DNA from: Actinoplanes nipponensis
GTDB taxonomy: Bacteria; Actinomycetota; Actinomycetes; Mycobacteriales; Micromonosporaceae
Direction: 5' to 3'
Length of the DNA: 64,000 nt
Assembly: GCF_016862275.1 (NCBI RefSeq)
Contig: NZ_BOMQ01000060.1
Location: forward strand, 1-64,000
Positions within the stretch are counted from its first letter, which is position 1. Every line of letters begins with the position of its first letter. The position numbers and the translations under genes are program-made. The notes beneath the pieces are model-generated. The model did no database searches, was not told the DNA's origin, and was given only the letters and a program-made list of their open reading frames with translations. Below, piece by piece: positions 1 through 7,850 of the stretch.

Positions 1-58
1 CTAGGCGGCGGTGTTGACGGTGGCGGATCGCGTTCTGCGAGCTCGGTCGCCGACTAGG

Positions 59-637
59 TCACAGGTCGGTCCGCAGTTGTTTGGGCGGCAGCCACGGAGC
101 GTGTGGGCTGCCGGGCTGCGGCGGTTTGATCTCGTTGCGGATGGCTTCGATCCAGGAGCGCAAGTTGGCCGGCGGGTGCGTCATGCTGCGCACGAGCTGC
201 ACTGCCGCCTGGTCGGGGGTGTAGCCGGGCCCCGGTCCCATGTCGAGTAGGTAGTTGGTGTTGCCGAGCACCAGGGCCACGGCGAGGCGCAGCGCGAGCG
301 GCCAGTCGCCGCGAGGATCATCGTCGTTGATGTCGGTCGCCCAACGGCAGCGGGCGACGACCTCACGGCCGAACTCGTCGAGTGGTAACGCCGGTGCCGT
401 GCTCAGAACACCAGCTTGGTCAGGAGCGGGTTGCTCGACCGCCGGGGTGTCGGGGGTGGCGGCGGGGTGGTTGTTGAGGTGCTCGGTCAGGACGCGGACG
501 AACCATGTGGCCGGCACCAGCCTGTCGTGGCCGTACGGGTAGGACTCCGTGAAGTCCGGGTGCAGGGCACACCGTGAGGTCACGGCGTGCTCACCGACGT
601 GAAAGGAAATCTGGTCGGTGCCGAGCCGGGCACTCAT
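59..637 (-). CDS. Hypothetical protein, last gene of the sensor/transport operon
   Basis: 192-residue protein I do not recognise. The ATG at 637 overlaps the stop of the upstream gene (ATGA) and has a CGGGAG ribosome site 8 bases before it, so this start is preferred over an in-frame ATG further upstream that would lie inside the neighbouring gene. The N-terminal half has aromatic and His-rich stretches. The second half has a helical, Leu/Ala-rich segment with an LVLGNTNYLLDMGPG stretch and ends in a Pro-rich tail. No membrane segment or signal peptide is visible. It is translationally coupled to the membrane-anchored protein before it, so a shared role is likely. The function is unknown. Confidence 0.6.
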   Translation of the reverse strand: MSARLGTDQISFHVGEHAVTSRCALHPDFTESYPYGHDRLVPATWFVRVLTEHLNNHPAATPDTPAVEQPAPDQAGVLSTAPALPLDEFGREVVARCRWATDINDDDPRGDWPLALRLAVALVLGNTNYLLDMGPGPGYTPDQAAVQLVRSMTHPPANLRSWIEAIRNEIKPPQPGSPHAPWLPPKQLRTDL

Positions 638-1755
638 CGACGAACTCCCGGATGTGAGGTGCCCTCGGCCAAGATTGAGAAGACGGTGTGTGCCGCTGCC
701 CGGTTCGAGGTGGCCGTACTCGAGCTGCCTGCGGGCCGTAGGGCCTCGGTGTGCTCGGAGCAACGCGGCTGCGGAGTCGACCGGTCTTTGGTGTGGCGGC
801 GGTTCAGGTACTGGGCGTAGGTGCGGAAGCCGGGGCGTTGCCAGGGTGCGACGGCCGGGTGGGCTACGCCGGCGTCCGGATCGGTGGAACTTGCGGCGAG
901 CAGGTCCCCGGTGGCCGGGTCGAAGATCAGCGTGCGGCTGTACGAGGCGTATGGCGGCGGTGCCGGAGTCGTCACAGTGGTGGTGACTGTGATCCCCATG
1001 CGCCCGCTGGGGTCGAAGGCTCCTTCACGAACGACGGTATGGGGCTGGCCGGCGAGCATGCGCAGCACGCCGCGGCGGGTCGGCAACGGCACGACTCGGG
1101 CGGCGAACAGCTCCGAGATTTGGCCGAAAAGGTCGATGCCGGTGTTCGGGGGCGGGCCGAGTAGTTGTCGGCGTACGGCGTCGGGGTTGCTGGACAGGGG
1201 ACCGTCCCAGGGTGCCGCCTCGGGCTGGGTCCACATTTCGTCGCGTTCGGGCGTGCAGCCGTGGGTTTCGTCGAGTGCATAGGACCGGCCGCTGCCCTGG
1301 TTGTCGGTCCAGGCGCCGAGGTGGCGTACCGATGTAGGCAGTCGGCTTGCTGGCGATGCACCGCCGGTGGTCGGCTCGGTCTCCCACCTGCGGACCTCGA
1401 CGTAGTCGAAGCGGCCACGGCTTGCCTCGTAGGGCGCTGCGATGACGTGATCGGCGATCTGCAAGAGGCGTGCGGGCGACACGCTGCTGGACGCGGTACC
1501 GGTAGTGCCGTCGGCTGCCGGCACAGAAGGGGCGGTTGCAGCGTTGCTGGCCTGCCAGTGCAGGTTGGGCATGGTGTCGATGGCGCGCCTGGGCAGCTGA
1601 GTACCGGCCGCGGTGATGGTGCCGACGGCGATCAGCGCGCCGGTGACGATCCACCACCGGCTGCGTGAGCCACGGTCGTCGGCCGCTGCCGGGCCAGCAT
1701 CTGCCGCAGGGGTGGCGGGGCGGGCATGCGCTGTGTGTGGATCAAGGTGCGTCAT
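634..1755 (-). CDS. Membrane-anchored CU044_5270-family-like protein
   Basis: 373-residue protein with a Pro/Ala-rich cytoplasmic N-terminus of about 32 residues, one membrane helix (about 34-54) and a large extracytoplasmic domain. The order short N-tail, single helix and exported domain with an 'RTLIFDPATGDLLAASS' segment near residues 280-300 is typical of the actinobacterial CU044_5270 family, whose members often sit in sigma-factor or signalling operons. No zinc-binding anti-sigma motif is visible. It is separated by about 100 bases from the upstream gene and overlaps the downstream one (ATGA). The family assignment rests on layout and motif memory only. No biochemical role is known to me. 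Confidence 0.55.
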   Translation of the reverse strand: MTHLDPHTAHARPATPAADAGPAAADDRGSRSRWWIVTGALIAVGTITAAGTQLPRRAIDTMPNLHWQASNAATAPSVPAADGTTGTASSSVSPARLLQIADHVIAAPYEASRGRFDYVEVRRWETEPTTGGASPASRLPTSVRHLGAWTDNQGSGRSYALDETHGCTPERDEMWTQPEAAPWDGPLSSNPDAVRRQLLGPPPNTGIDLFGQISELFAARVVPLPTRRGVLRMLAGQPHTVVREGAFDPSGRMGITVTTTVTTPAPPPYASYSRTLIFDPATGDLLAASSTDPDAGVAHPAVAPWQRPGFRTYAQYLNRRHTKDRSTPQPRCSEHTEALRPAGSSSTATSNRAAAHTVFSILAEGTSHPGVRR

Positions 1756-1854
1756 GGTTCCTCGGCTGGTGTGAAGCCCTACGGCGACCGTGCGGGTCGG
1801 TGGTGACAGGACGGTGGAACGGGAATGCTGGTGAAGTCACGCCGGCGTCCCTGG

Positions 1855-3618
1855 TCATGCCGGCGTCCCTGGGGACCTGCCGGGTGGTGGGTCGAGGGGG
1901 TCGGCGCCGCGGTAGTGCCGGAGGGTGGGGGCTTCGGGCCAGCCCTCGATGTACTGCCGGTGGGTGATGTCGCCGAGCAGTGGCGGGCGGAAATCATCGC
2001 CGGGCTCGATGGTGAAGTCCCACTCGCCGGAGTCGATGTATTGGTCCCATGGCCCGGCGTCGTTGAAGATGGCCAGGTCATGTCCGGTGTGCTCGGTGAG
2101 CATCCGGAAGACGGCGGTCGTGGCGATGGCCTGGTCGACGGCTGGCCGTGCGCCGATGGTGAGGGCGGCACCCGGTTGGCCGGTGCTGCGGCCCAGGGCT
2201 AGTTCGAGGCGGCAGGACAGGCAGATCAGGCTCACCTCACCGTTGACCGGTTCCTCCGGCAGAGCGGGGGTGGCACCGGTGAAGACCGTGGGCGTGGGTG
2301 GGCCGGGCCAGCCGGTGTTGTAGTCGCCGAGGGCGGTGTCCGGTCTCGGGTCGGTGCCGGGGGAGGCGATGATGTCAGTGGGGGTGGCCGCGTACTTGCG
2401 CCAGGCGGGTGACACGTCGGTCAGGACGCGCAGTTCATGGTTGGGGTGTTCGCTGAGCAGCCGCCACGTCGCCCGGCTGACGTCGGGGTGCTGCCAGGCG
2501 GGATTGCCGGCGGCAATGATCGGTACCGTCAGCGTGTCCGGGTGGGCGGAGTGCACGATGGAGCTGCCTAGGCGCAGCGCGAGCCGGCAGGTGTCACAGA
2601 TCAGCCACACGTTGCTGGTGGTCGGCTTGGCGAGTAGCCGCCGGCGGGTGAGTAGGGCTTGGGTGTGGGCGCTGAGTCCGTACCAGACGCCGTCGAGGCT
2701 CACCTCGCAGCTCATCGCGGAGATGTTGGCGTCCGGGGGAGGCGGCGCTGTGTCGGCCGGTGCCGGACTGCGGTGGCGGGTGGGTGGTTCGCCGTACAGG
2801 AGGGCCGAGAAACGGTGCCGGTCCGGCGCCCGGCGCCCGGTCTGGGTGCACACGCTGCGGTGCGGCTCGTAGAGCTGGTCGGTCAGGGCCAGGGCGAGAG
2901 TGGCGAATAGGGCACGCCCGGCAGAGCCCGGGAGTTCCAACTGTGCGGTGTGTGCGTCGAGCATGAACCCGGCGAGGTCGTCGCGGGCGCAGGCGCCGGC
3001 CATCGCCACGGCGACAATCACCGTCGTGAGCAGAGCGGGACGCGGTCCGTCGTCACGCTCGGCGGGCACGGGGGTGTGCCGTAGCCCCTGATGGGCCAGT
3101 GGGCACAGCCCTTGGTTGTGCAGCGCGAGGTAGGCGTGGAGGTGATCAAGCATGCTCGAGGCGTCGGCGGGACTATCGCCCAGGTCGGTGATGCGCGACG
3201 CGATTGCCGATGCCGCTCTGTGGGCGCTGCCGAACAGCGGCAGGAGGCCGGTGCGCACCGCGGCGTCGGCGAGCACAGCGCGCTGCCGTTGGTGGTGCCC
3301 GCTCGGGTGCAGCCGGCCGCTGGCCTCGGCGGCGTACTGCGCCCACCTGGACAGCATCGGCCCGCGATGACAGGTGTAGGCGATCCACCGCAGGGTGATG
3401 TTGATGAGCCGCTCGTCGTCGGGCGTGGTCGCGGGATCGCGGCCTGCCAGCTCCCGCGGGATCGATGTCGGGCCGTCGTCGTCGTGCGTGCCGGCGGCCG
3501 GCGACTGCGCTTCTGCGGCCCGTTCGGTGCCCTGCGCGGTATCCGGGTCCGGTCCGGCAGCTGACGCCTCGGTACGCGGGCCGCTGGCGGGTTTCGAGGG
3601 TTCCTGCATGGCGCTCAT
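1855..3618 (-). CDS. Large hypothetical protein with duplicated CxxC module
   Basis: 587-residue protein. The start at 3618 overlaps the stop of the DUF574 methyltransferase gene (ATGA). The first 60 residues are low-complexity, and the middle is Ala/Leu-rich and helical. The C-terminal half contains two related modules of about 120 residues, one beginning near 'LICDTCRLALRLG' and one near 'LICLSCRLELALG'. Each has a CxxC knuckle followed by an LSEHPNHELRVL / LTEHTGHDLAIF-like block and a 'GW(P)..PT' end. The CxxC pairs suggest a structural metal site or a redox knuckle. This looks like an internal tandem duplication. Function unknown; it is probably cytoplasmic because no signal or membrane segment is seen. 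Confidence 0.6.
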   Translation of the reverse strand: MSAMQEPSKPASGPRTEASAAGPDPDTAQGTERAAEAQSPAAGTHDDDGPTSIPRELAGRDPATTPDDERLINITLRWIAYTCHRGPMLSRWAQYAAEASGRLHPSGHHQRQRAVLADAAVRTGLLPLFGSAHRAASAIASRITDLGDSPADASSMLDHLHAYLALHNQGLCPLAHQGLRHTPVPAERDDGPRPALLTTVIVAVAMAGACARDDLAGFMLDAHTAQLELPGSAGRALFATLALALTDQLYEPHRSVCTQTGRRAPDRHRFSALLYGEPPTRHRSPAPADTAPPPPDANISAMSCEVSLDGVWYGLSAHTQALLTRRRLLAKPTTSNVWLICDTCRLALRLGSSIVHSAHPDTLTVPIIAAGNPAWQHPDVSRATWRLLSEHPNHELRVLTDVSPAWRKYAATPTDIIASPGTDPRPDTALGDYNTGWPGPPTPTVFTGATPALPEEPVNGEVSLICLSCRLELALGRSTGQPGAALTIGARPAVDQAIATTAVFRMLTEHTGHDLAIFNDAGPWDQYIDSGEWDFTIEPGDDFRPPLLGDITHRQYIEGWPEAPTLRHYRGADPLDPPPGRSPGTPA

Positions 3619-4430
3619 CTGAGGTGCCGCGCGGTCGCGGAGCCGGGAACGCGGGCGACCGCCCCGTACACCGATGCTTGCTGTGGTGTCGGCAGGACTT
3701 CGCCGCTGCCAGGCCGCCACGACGTGATGGGGGTGATTCCTGGGTCGATGAGCTCGAGACCATCCAAGAACCCGGTGAACTGGTCGCGGTCGCGCAGGAC
3801 GAAGTCGTATGCGGACAACTTCTGGCGGGTCGCTTCATCGAGGAAGTCTCCGGTGGCGTGAGAGGCAACCAGGTAGCTGCCCGGTGCCAGCTGCGCCAGC
3901 AACTCTGCGACGATGCTACGGGCCTGCTGGTAGTCAGCGACGAAGTGCAGCACCGCGACGAGCATCAACGCGACGGGCTGCTGCAGGTCCAGGGTTTTGC
4001 GCAGCCTCGGCTCGTCGAGGATGACGCGCGGGTCGTGCAGGTCCGCTTCGATGTATTCCGTGCGTCCCTCGGCACTGCTGGTCAACAGGGCCCGCGCGTG
4101 AGCCAGGACCAGCGGGTCGTTGTCGACGTAGACGATGCGGCTGTCCAGCGCGATCTGCTGGGCGACTTCGTGGGTGTTGTCGGCGGTGGGCAGGCCGGTG
4201 CCGATGTCAAGGAACTGCCGGATACCTGCCTCGGCTGTCAGGAAGCGCACGGCACGCTGAAGGAAGCGACGGTTTTGCACCGCGGCGGTGCGGATGTCGG
4301 GGTACTCGCGTTCGATCGCGTCGGCGGAGGCGCGGTCGGCAGCGAAGTTGTCCTTGCCGCCCAGCCAGTAGTTGTAGCGGCGTGCCGGATGTGCGGCGGA
4401 AGTGTCGATCCGCGTTGAATCCTGGGTCAT
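3615..4430 (-). CDS. SAM-dependent methyltransferase, DUF574 family
   Basis: 271 residues, full length for the actinobacterial DUF574 (Methyltransf_19) family. Visible hallmarks are the N-terminal 'RYNYWLGGKDNFAADR' signature (about 18-33), the SAM-binding loop 'FLDIGTGLPTADN' (about 73-85) and the acidic end of strand 2 in 'VYVDNDPLVLAHAR'. The family is very abundant in actinomycetes and usually has unknown substrates. It lies between helical-repeat proteins and the CxxC-module protein in the same operon, with a 51-base gap upstream and an ATGA overlap downstream. The fold is certain; the methyl acceptor is not. Confidence 0.88.
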   Translation of the reverse strand: MTQDSTRIDTSAAHPARRYNYWLGGKDNFAADRASADAIEREYPDIRTAAVQNRRFLQRAVRFLTAEAGIRQFLDIGTGLPTADNTHEVAQQIALDSRIVYVDNDPLVLAHARALLTSSAEGRTEYIEADLHDPRVILDEPRLRKTLDLQQPVALMLVAVLHFVADYQQARSIVAELLAQLAPGSYLVASHATGDFLDEATRQKLSAYDFVLRDRDQFTGFLDGLELIDPGITPITSWRPGSGEVLPTPQQASVYGAVARVPGSATARHLR

Positions 4431-4481
4431 GAGCGGCCTCGATGAAGTTGCAGGGCGGGAGCGGACTCTGAGATGCGCTGG

Positions 4482-5279
4482 TCATGACGACCCGGGTAAG
4501 GCCAGAAGCTGCTGCCACCAGTAGCTGCGGCGCTCAAGCCACGGCTGAGTAGCGGCGGTGGGCGAGGTGCGGGCGCTGAGCTCGGCCAGCGCTGGCGGGG
4601 GTTGCCCGCGCGCGCACGCGTTGTCGTGACCGGTGGCGACCCAGGTGAAGGTCCGAATGCCATAGACGGCGAACTCATAGCGTTCGTAGCTGCCCACGGT
4701 GGGCAAGAGCTGGCCATCGGCGAGGAGCAGAGTTTCGGCCTCGAGGTCACGGCGGCAAGCGCACAGCATGGCGGCTAACCAGAGCAGCAGAGTCGGACCT
4801 CCGCCGCTGTGGCGCTGCCTGCGCCACAGGTCTGCGGCGTGGGTGGCGGTACGGATGGCCTCACCGCAGTGGCCATGCCAGTGCAGGATCTGCGCCTGGT
4901 TCAGCAGCACCATCGGTAGCTCCGGCGCCGAACCCGCATCGTCGTGTGGCCCGTCTACGTCCGTCGGCCCGTTGGTCCGGCCGGGGCGGTGGCCGACAGT
5001 CTTGGACTCGGGACGCCGCTGCAAGGGCACGACCGGCCGTGGTGGGGGGAAGCGCAGGCGGGTGCGGACGGCGTAGCGCGTCCACTCTGGGTCGCCGGTG
5101 ATGTCGCTGTAGAGGGCGGCTGCCTCCAGCAGGATCTGATCGCAGGGGGCGCTGTCAGGATCGAGGCTGCTCAGATGCTGGTTCAGCAGCGTCGCCGCGC
5201 CGGCGGGGTCTCCGTTGGTCAGCAGGAGACGGGCGAGGGGCACGGTCATCGGCAGCGTCTGCTGCTCCGAGGAGGTCAT
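4482..5279 (-). CDS. Helical-repeat (TPR-like) protein
   Basis: 265 residues. The ATG at 5279 overlaps the stop of the preceding gene (ATGA), which is why it is chosen over an ATG 39 bases upstream. The sequence is built of Ala/Leu-rich helices such as 'LLLTNGDPAGAATLLNQHL' and 'HGHCGEAIRTATHAADLWRR' that look like tetratricopeptide units, with a disordered Pro/Arg linker near residues 90-125. No enzymatic motif is seen. The preceding gene encodes a similar repeat protein, so the two probably act together as adaptor or scaffold proteins. Specific function unknown. Confidence 0.6.
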   Translation of the reverse strand: MTSSEQQTLPMTVPLARLLLTNGDPAGAATLLNQHLSSLDPDSAPCDQILLEAAALYSDITGDPEWTRYAVRTRLRFPPPRPVVPLQRRPESKTVGHRPGRTNGPTDVDGPHDDAGSAPELPMVLLNQAQILHWHGHCGEAIRTATHAADLWRRQRHSGGGPTLLLWLAAMLCACRRDLEAETLLLADGQLLPTVGSYERYEFAVYGIRTFTWVATGHDNACARGQPPPALAELSARTSPTAATQPWLERRSYWWQQLLALPGSS

Positions 5280-6058
5280 CGGCCGGCTCGGCTTCCCATG
5301 CGGGAGCGATAGGCGCATACGCGCCGGTGCTCAAGGACTCCAGTCAGCGGTGGGGTGTCGAGTAACGCGTTCGGCTGCAACGCCTGGTCAGGTGCAGTAG
5401 GCCGCGCGGGTGTGGTGTTCACGCCCGGATGGCAGGCGTCGAGCATCAGCCGGTACAGCCGCAGCACCGTGGCCGCCGCGGGTGACTGTTCGTCAACGGC
5501 CTCCCTGGCGGTCTGCCAGGCCAGGCTGATCTGATCGAGGGCCTCGACGCAGCGGCCCTGCCGATGAAGCCCGGCGGCGTACGCCAGCCGGGACTGCTGA
5601 GCCAGGCCCGGTAGTTGCGCCGTCTGGTACCGGGTGGCCAGTTGTTGCCATAGGTCAGCAGCCTGTTCATGATGGCCGGCGTCATCCAGGACAACGGCAT
5701 AAGTGCGGATCGCCAGCAACGTGGCCGTTGCAGTCGGCGGACAGGTCTGCTGGGCGAGCTGGCATGCCCGTCGGGCGATCAGATTCCGCACGTGGTGCGG
5801 ATAGTCGCGGTCCGCGGCAACCTCGGCGGCGACGCTGACCAGGTCCGCGGGGTCGATGCGGGCGTCGATCAGTTCCCGGACGAATCCGGCCCATTGCCCG
5901 ACGGTCGGATCCTGGGCCTGTTCGGACGAGTCCCGGGCAGCCGGACGCGCCTGTTCGGCCGCGGTGGCCGACCAGCGGTTGTTACGCGCGGCATGGTCGC
6001 TCGTGACGTTCGCCGAGGTGTCCGGGCGCGACGAGTGGGCGCTGCGAGGACGACTCAT
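5276..6058 (-). CDS. Helical-repeat (TPR-like) protein
   Basis: 260 residues from the ATG at 6058, which overlaps the stop of the upstream one-helix membrane protein (ATGA). The first 50 residues are polar and disordered. The rest contains repeat helices such as 'YAVVLDDAGHHEQAADLWQQL' and 'AYAAGLHRQGRCVEALDQISL', typical of tetratricopeptide units. No catalytic motif is seen. The coupled position between a membrane protein and a second repeat protein suggests a peripheral scaffold of the transporter/sensor unit. This is an inference from context only. Confidence 0.6.
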   Translation of the reverse strand: MSRPRSAHSSRPDTSANVTSDHAARNNRWSATAAEQARPAARDSSEQAQDPTVGQWAGFVRELIDARIDPADLVSVAAEVAADRDYPHHVRNLIARRACQLAQQTCPPTATATLLAIRTYAVVLDDAGHHEQAADLWQQLATRYQTAQLPGLAQQSRLAYAAGLHRQGRCVEALDQISLAWQTAREAVDEQSPAAATVLRLYRLMLDACHPGVNTTPARPTAPDQALQPNALLDTPPLTGVLEHRRVCAYRSRMGSRAGR

Positions 6059-6366
6059 GGCGCCACCACCCTCACCGTGGCCGGTACGGGCGCCGCGCAG
6101 CCGGTGGTAGAGCGAGCCTGAACGACGATGACGGCGACCGTGATAGCGATCATCGCGGCGGCCGTGACAGCTACGACGGTCCACGCCTTGCGCCGTAGCT
6201 GCTCGACGTGGTGCTGCCATTCCCGCCGCGTCTGATCAACGGTGGGACGAGCGGTGTCGGCGCTCGGCGCGGCGTAGCCGGTGGAGTTGAGCCACCGATC
6301 GGTGCGGGTGTCGTTGCGCCACGGCTCGAGACCACGGTGGGCCGGGCCCGGCTCGAGGGGGTTCAT
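6055..6366 (-). CDS. Small single-span membrane protein
   Basis: 103 residues: a hydrophilic N-terminal region of about 60 residues containing a charged helix 'RREWQHHVEQLRRKAW', one membrane helix (about 63-83, 'VVAVTAAAMIAITVAVIVV') and a short outside tail with one Cys. The start overlaps the stop of the fused ATPase gene (ATGA) and its stop overlaps the next start, so it is tightly coupled within the operon. It could be an accessory subunit of the ABC transporter or of the repeat proteins. No known family was recognised. Confidence 0.6.
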   Translation of the reverse strand: MNPLEPGPAHRGLEPWRNDTRTDRWLNSTGYAAPSADTARPTVDQTRREWQHHVEQLRRKAWTVVAVTAAAMIAITVAVIVVQARSTTGCAAPVPATVRVVAP

Positions 6367-7850
6367 GCGGCGGTTCCTGCGGTGCTGACGCCGAGGAACT
6401 CGGCGATACGGGAATGGGTGACCGGCTCGTCGACGTCGGTGGTGGAGAAGGCGACCCGGCCGGCGTGCAGGACGCTGACGCGGTCGGCGACGGTCCGGGC
6501 GAAATGCTGGTTCTGCTCGGCCAGCAGCACGGCGACGCCGTCGTCAGCGATGCGGGTGATGACCTGGGCGAGCTGGTCGACGACCCGCGGTGCCAGGCCC
6601 TCGGTGGGTTCATCGAGCAACAGCAGCCGCGGCTGCAGCATCAGTGCCCGGGCCAGCGCGAGCATCTGCTGCTCTCCGCCGGACATCTGGGCCGGGTAGC
6701 GCTGGTGTTTGCCAGCCAGGGCAGGCAGCAGGTCCAGGACGTCGTCGTGGCTGAAGCGGCGGCCGAGGCCGGTGCGGCGCGCCCCGATGCCGGCGGCGAT
6801 GTCCAGGTGTTCAGCCACGGTGAGGGTGGGCCACAACCGGCGTCCTTGCGGGACGAGCGTCACGGTGTCGCCAGCCTGCCGTCGCTGAGCTGGCACGGGT
6901 GAGATCGACGTGCCGGGCAAGGCCGGGTGCAGTCCGGCGAGCACGTTGAGCAGCGTGGTTTTTCCGGCACCGTTGCGGCCGAGCAGAACGTGCACCGTAC
7001 CGGCGGCGACGTCGAAGCTGACGTCGGTGAGCACGGGGGCTCCGTGGTAGCCGGCGTGCAGCTTGTCGACTGTCAGCACGGCATCTCCGCCGGTGCGCGG
7101 CGTGCGGGGTGTGCTTGCTGCGGTGACGGCGAAGTAGGCGTCGGCGACGCGGGAGTCGGCGCGGATCTCGTCGGCGGGGCCGGTGACCACGTGTTCGCCG
7201 GCGGCCAGGACGGTGACGGTGGTGGCGACGTCGAATACAAGCGCCAGGTGATGGTCGACCAGGATGACGGTGATCTCTGGGGGAAGGTCTCGCAGGATCG
7301 TGGTGAGCTGCCGGATCTCGCCGGGGTCAAGACCGGCGGAGGGTTCGTCGAGCAGCAGCAGCCGGGGCTCAGTGGCAAGGGCCATCGCCAGTTCGAGGCG
7401 CCGCTGCTGCCCGTAGGACAACGAGCGTGCGGACGTGCTCGCGTGGGTGCCGAGGTGCACGCGGGAAAGGGCGTGTTCGACGCGGCGGCGCCGCTCGGCC
7501 GCGCGTGCTGCTGGGCGGCGAGGGGTATGGAGGCGCACGGCGAGGGCAATGTTGTCGGCCGCGGTGAGCTCGCCGATGACGGCAGGGTGCTGGAACGTAC
7601 GGCCGATCCCGAGCCGGGCCCGCACGGCCGCGGCCGTCGTGGTGATCGGCCGGCCGGCGAAGGTGATAGCGCCGCTGCTGGGCCGTTGACTGCCGGCGAT
7701 CAGGTTCAGCAGGGTGGACTTTCCGGCGCCGTTGGGTCCGATGATCGCGTGCCGGGCCCCGGCCGGTATGTCCAGGCTGGTCGGATGCAGAGCGGTCACG
7801 GCGCCGTAGCGGCGGCTGACCTGGTCGAGGTGCAGCAGCGCGGTGGTCAT
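6363..7850 (-). CDS. Fused LivG-LivF-type ABC transporter ATPase
   Basis: 495 residues with two complete ABC ATPase halves. The N-half is LivG-like: Walker A 'GPNGAGKST' (about 38-46), 'GRTFQHP', signature 'LSYGQQRRLELA' and Walker B 'LLLLDEPSAGLDP'. The C-half is LivF-like: Walker A 'GRNGAGKTT', 'LVPQGRRLWPTLTVAEHL', 'MSGGEQQMLALARAL' and 'LLLLDEPTEGLAP'. It powers a branched-chain-amino-acid/urea-type (HAAT) uptake system. In most bacteria these are two separate genes. The start overlaps the permease stop (ATGA), and a longer in-frame extension upstream would lie inside the permease and is rejected. The substrate cannot be read from the sequence. Confidence 0.92.
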   Translation of the reverse strand: MTTALLHLDQVSRRYGAVTALHPTSLDIPAGARHAIIGPNGAGKSTLLNLIAGSQRPSSGAITFAGRPITTTAAAVRARLGIGRTFQHPAVIGELTAADNIALAVRLHTPRRPAARAAERRRRVEHALSRVHLGTHASTSARSLSYGQQRRLELAMALATEPRLLLLDEPSAGLDPGEIRQLTTILRDLPPEITVILVDHHLALVFDVATTVTVLAAGEHVVTGPADEIRADSRVADAYFAVTAASTPRTPRTGGDAVLTVDKLHAGYHGAPVLTDVSFDVAAGTVHVLLGRNGAGKTTLLNVLAGLHPALPGTSISPVPAQRRQAGDTVTLVPQGRRLWPTLTVAEHLDIAAGIGARRTGLGRRFSHDDVLDLLPALAGKHQRYPAQMSGGEQQMLALARALMLQPRLLLLDEPTEGLAPRVVDQLAQVITRIADDGVAVLLAEQNQHFARTVADRVSVLHAGRVAFSTTDVDEPVTHSRIAEFLGVSTAGTAA

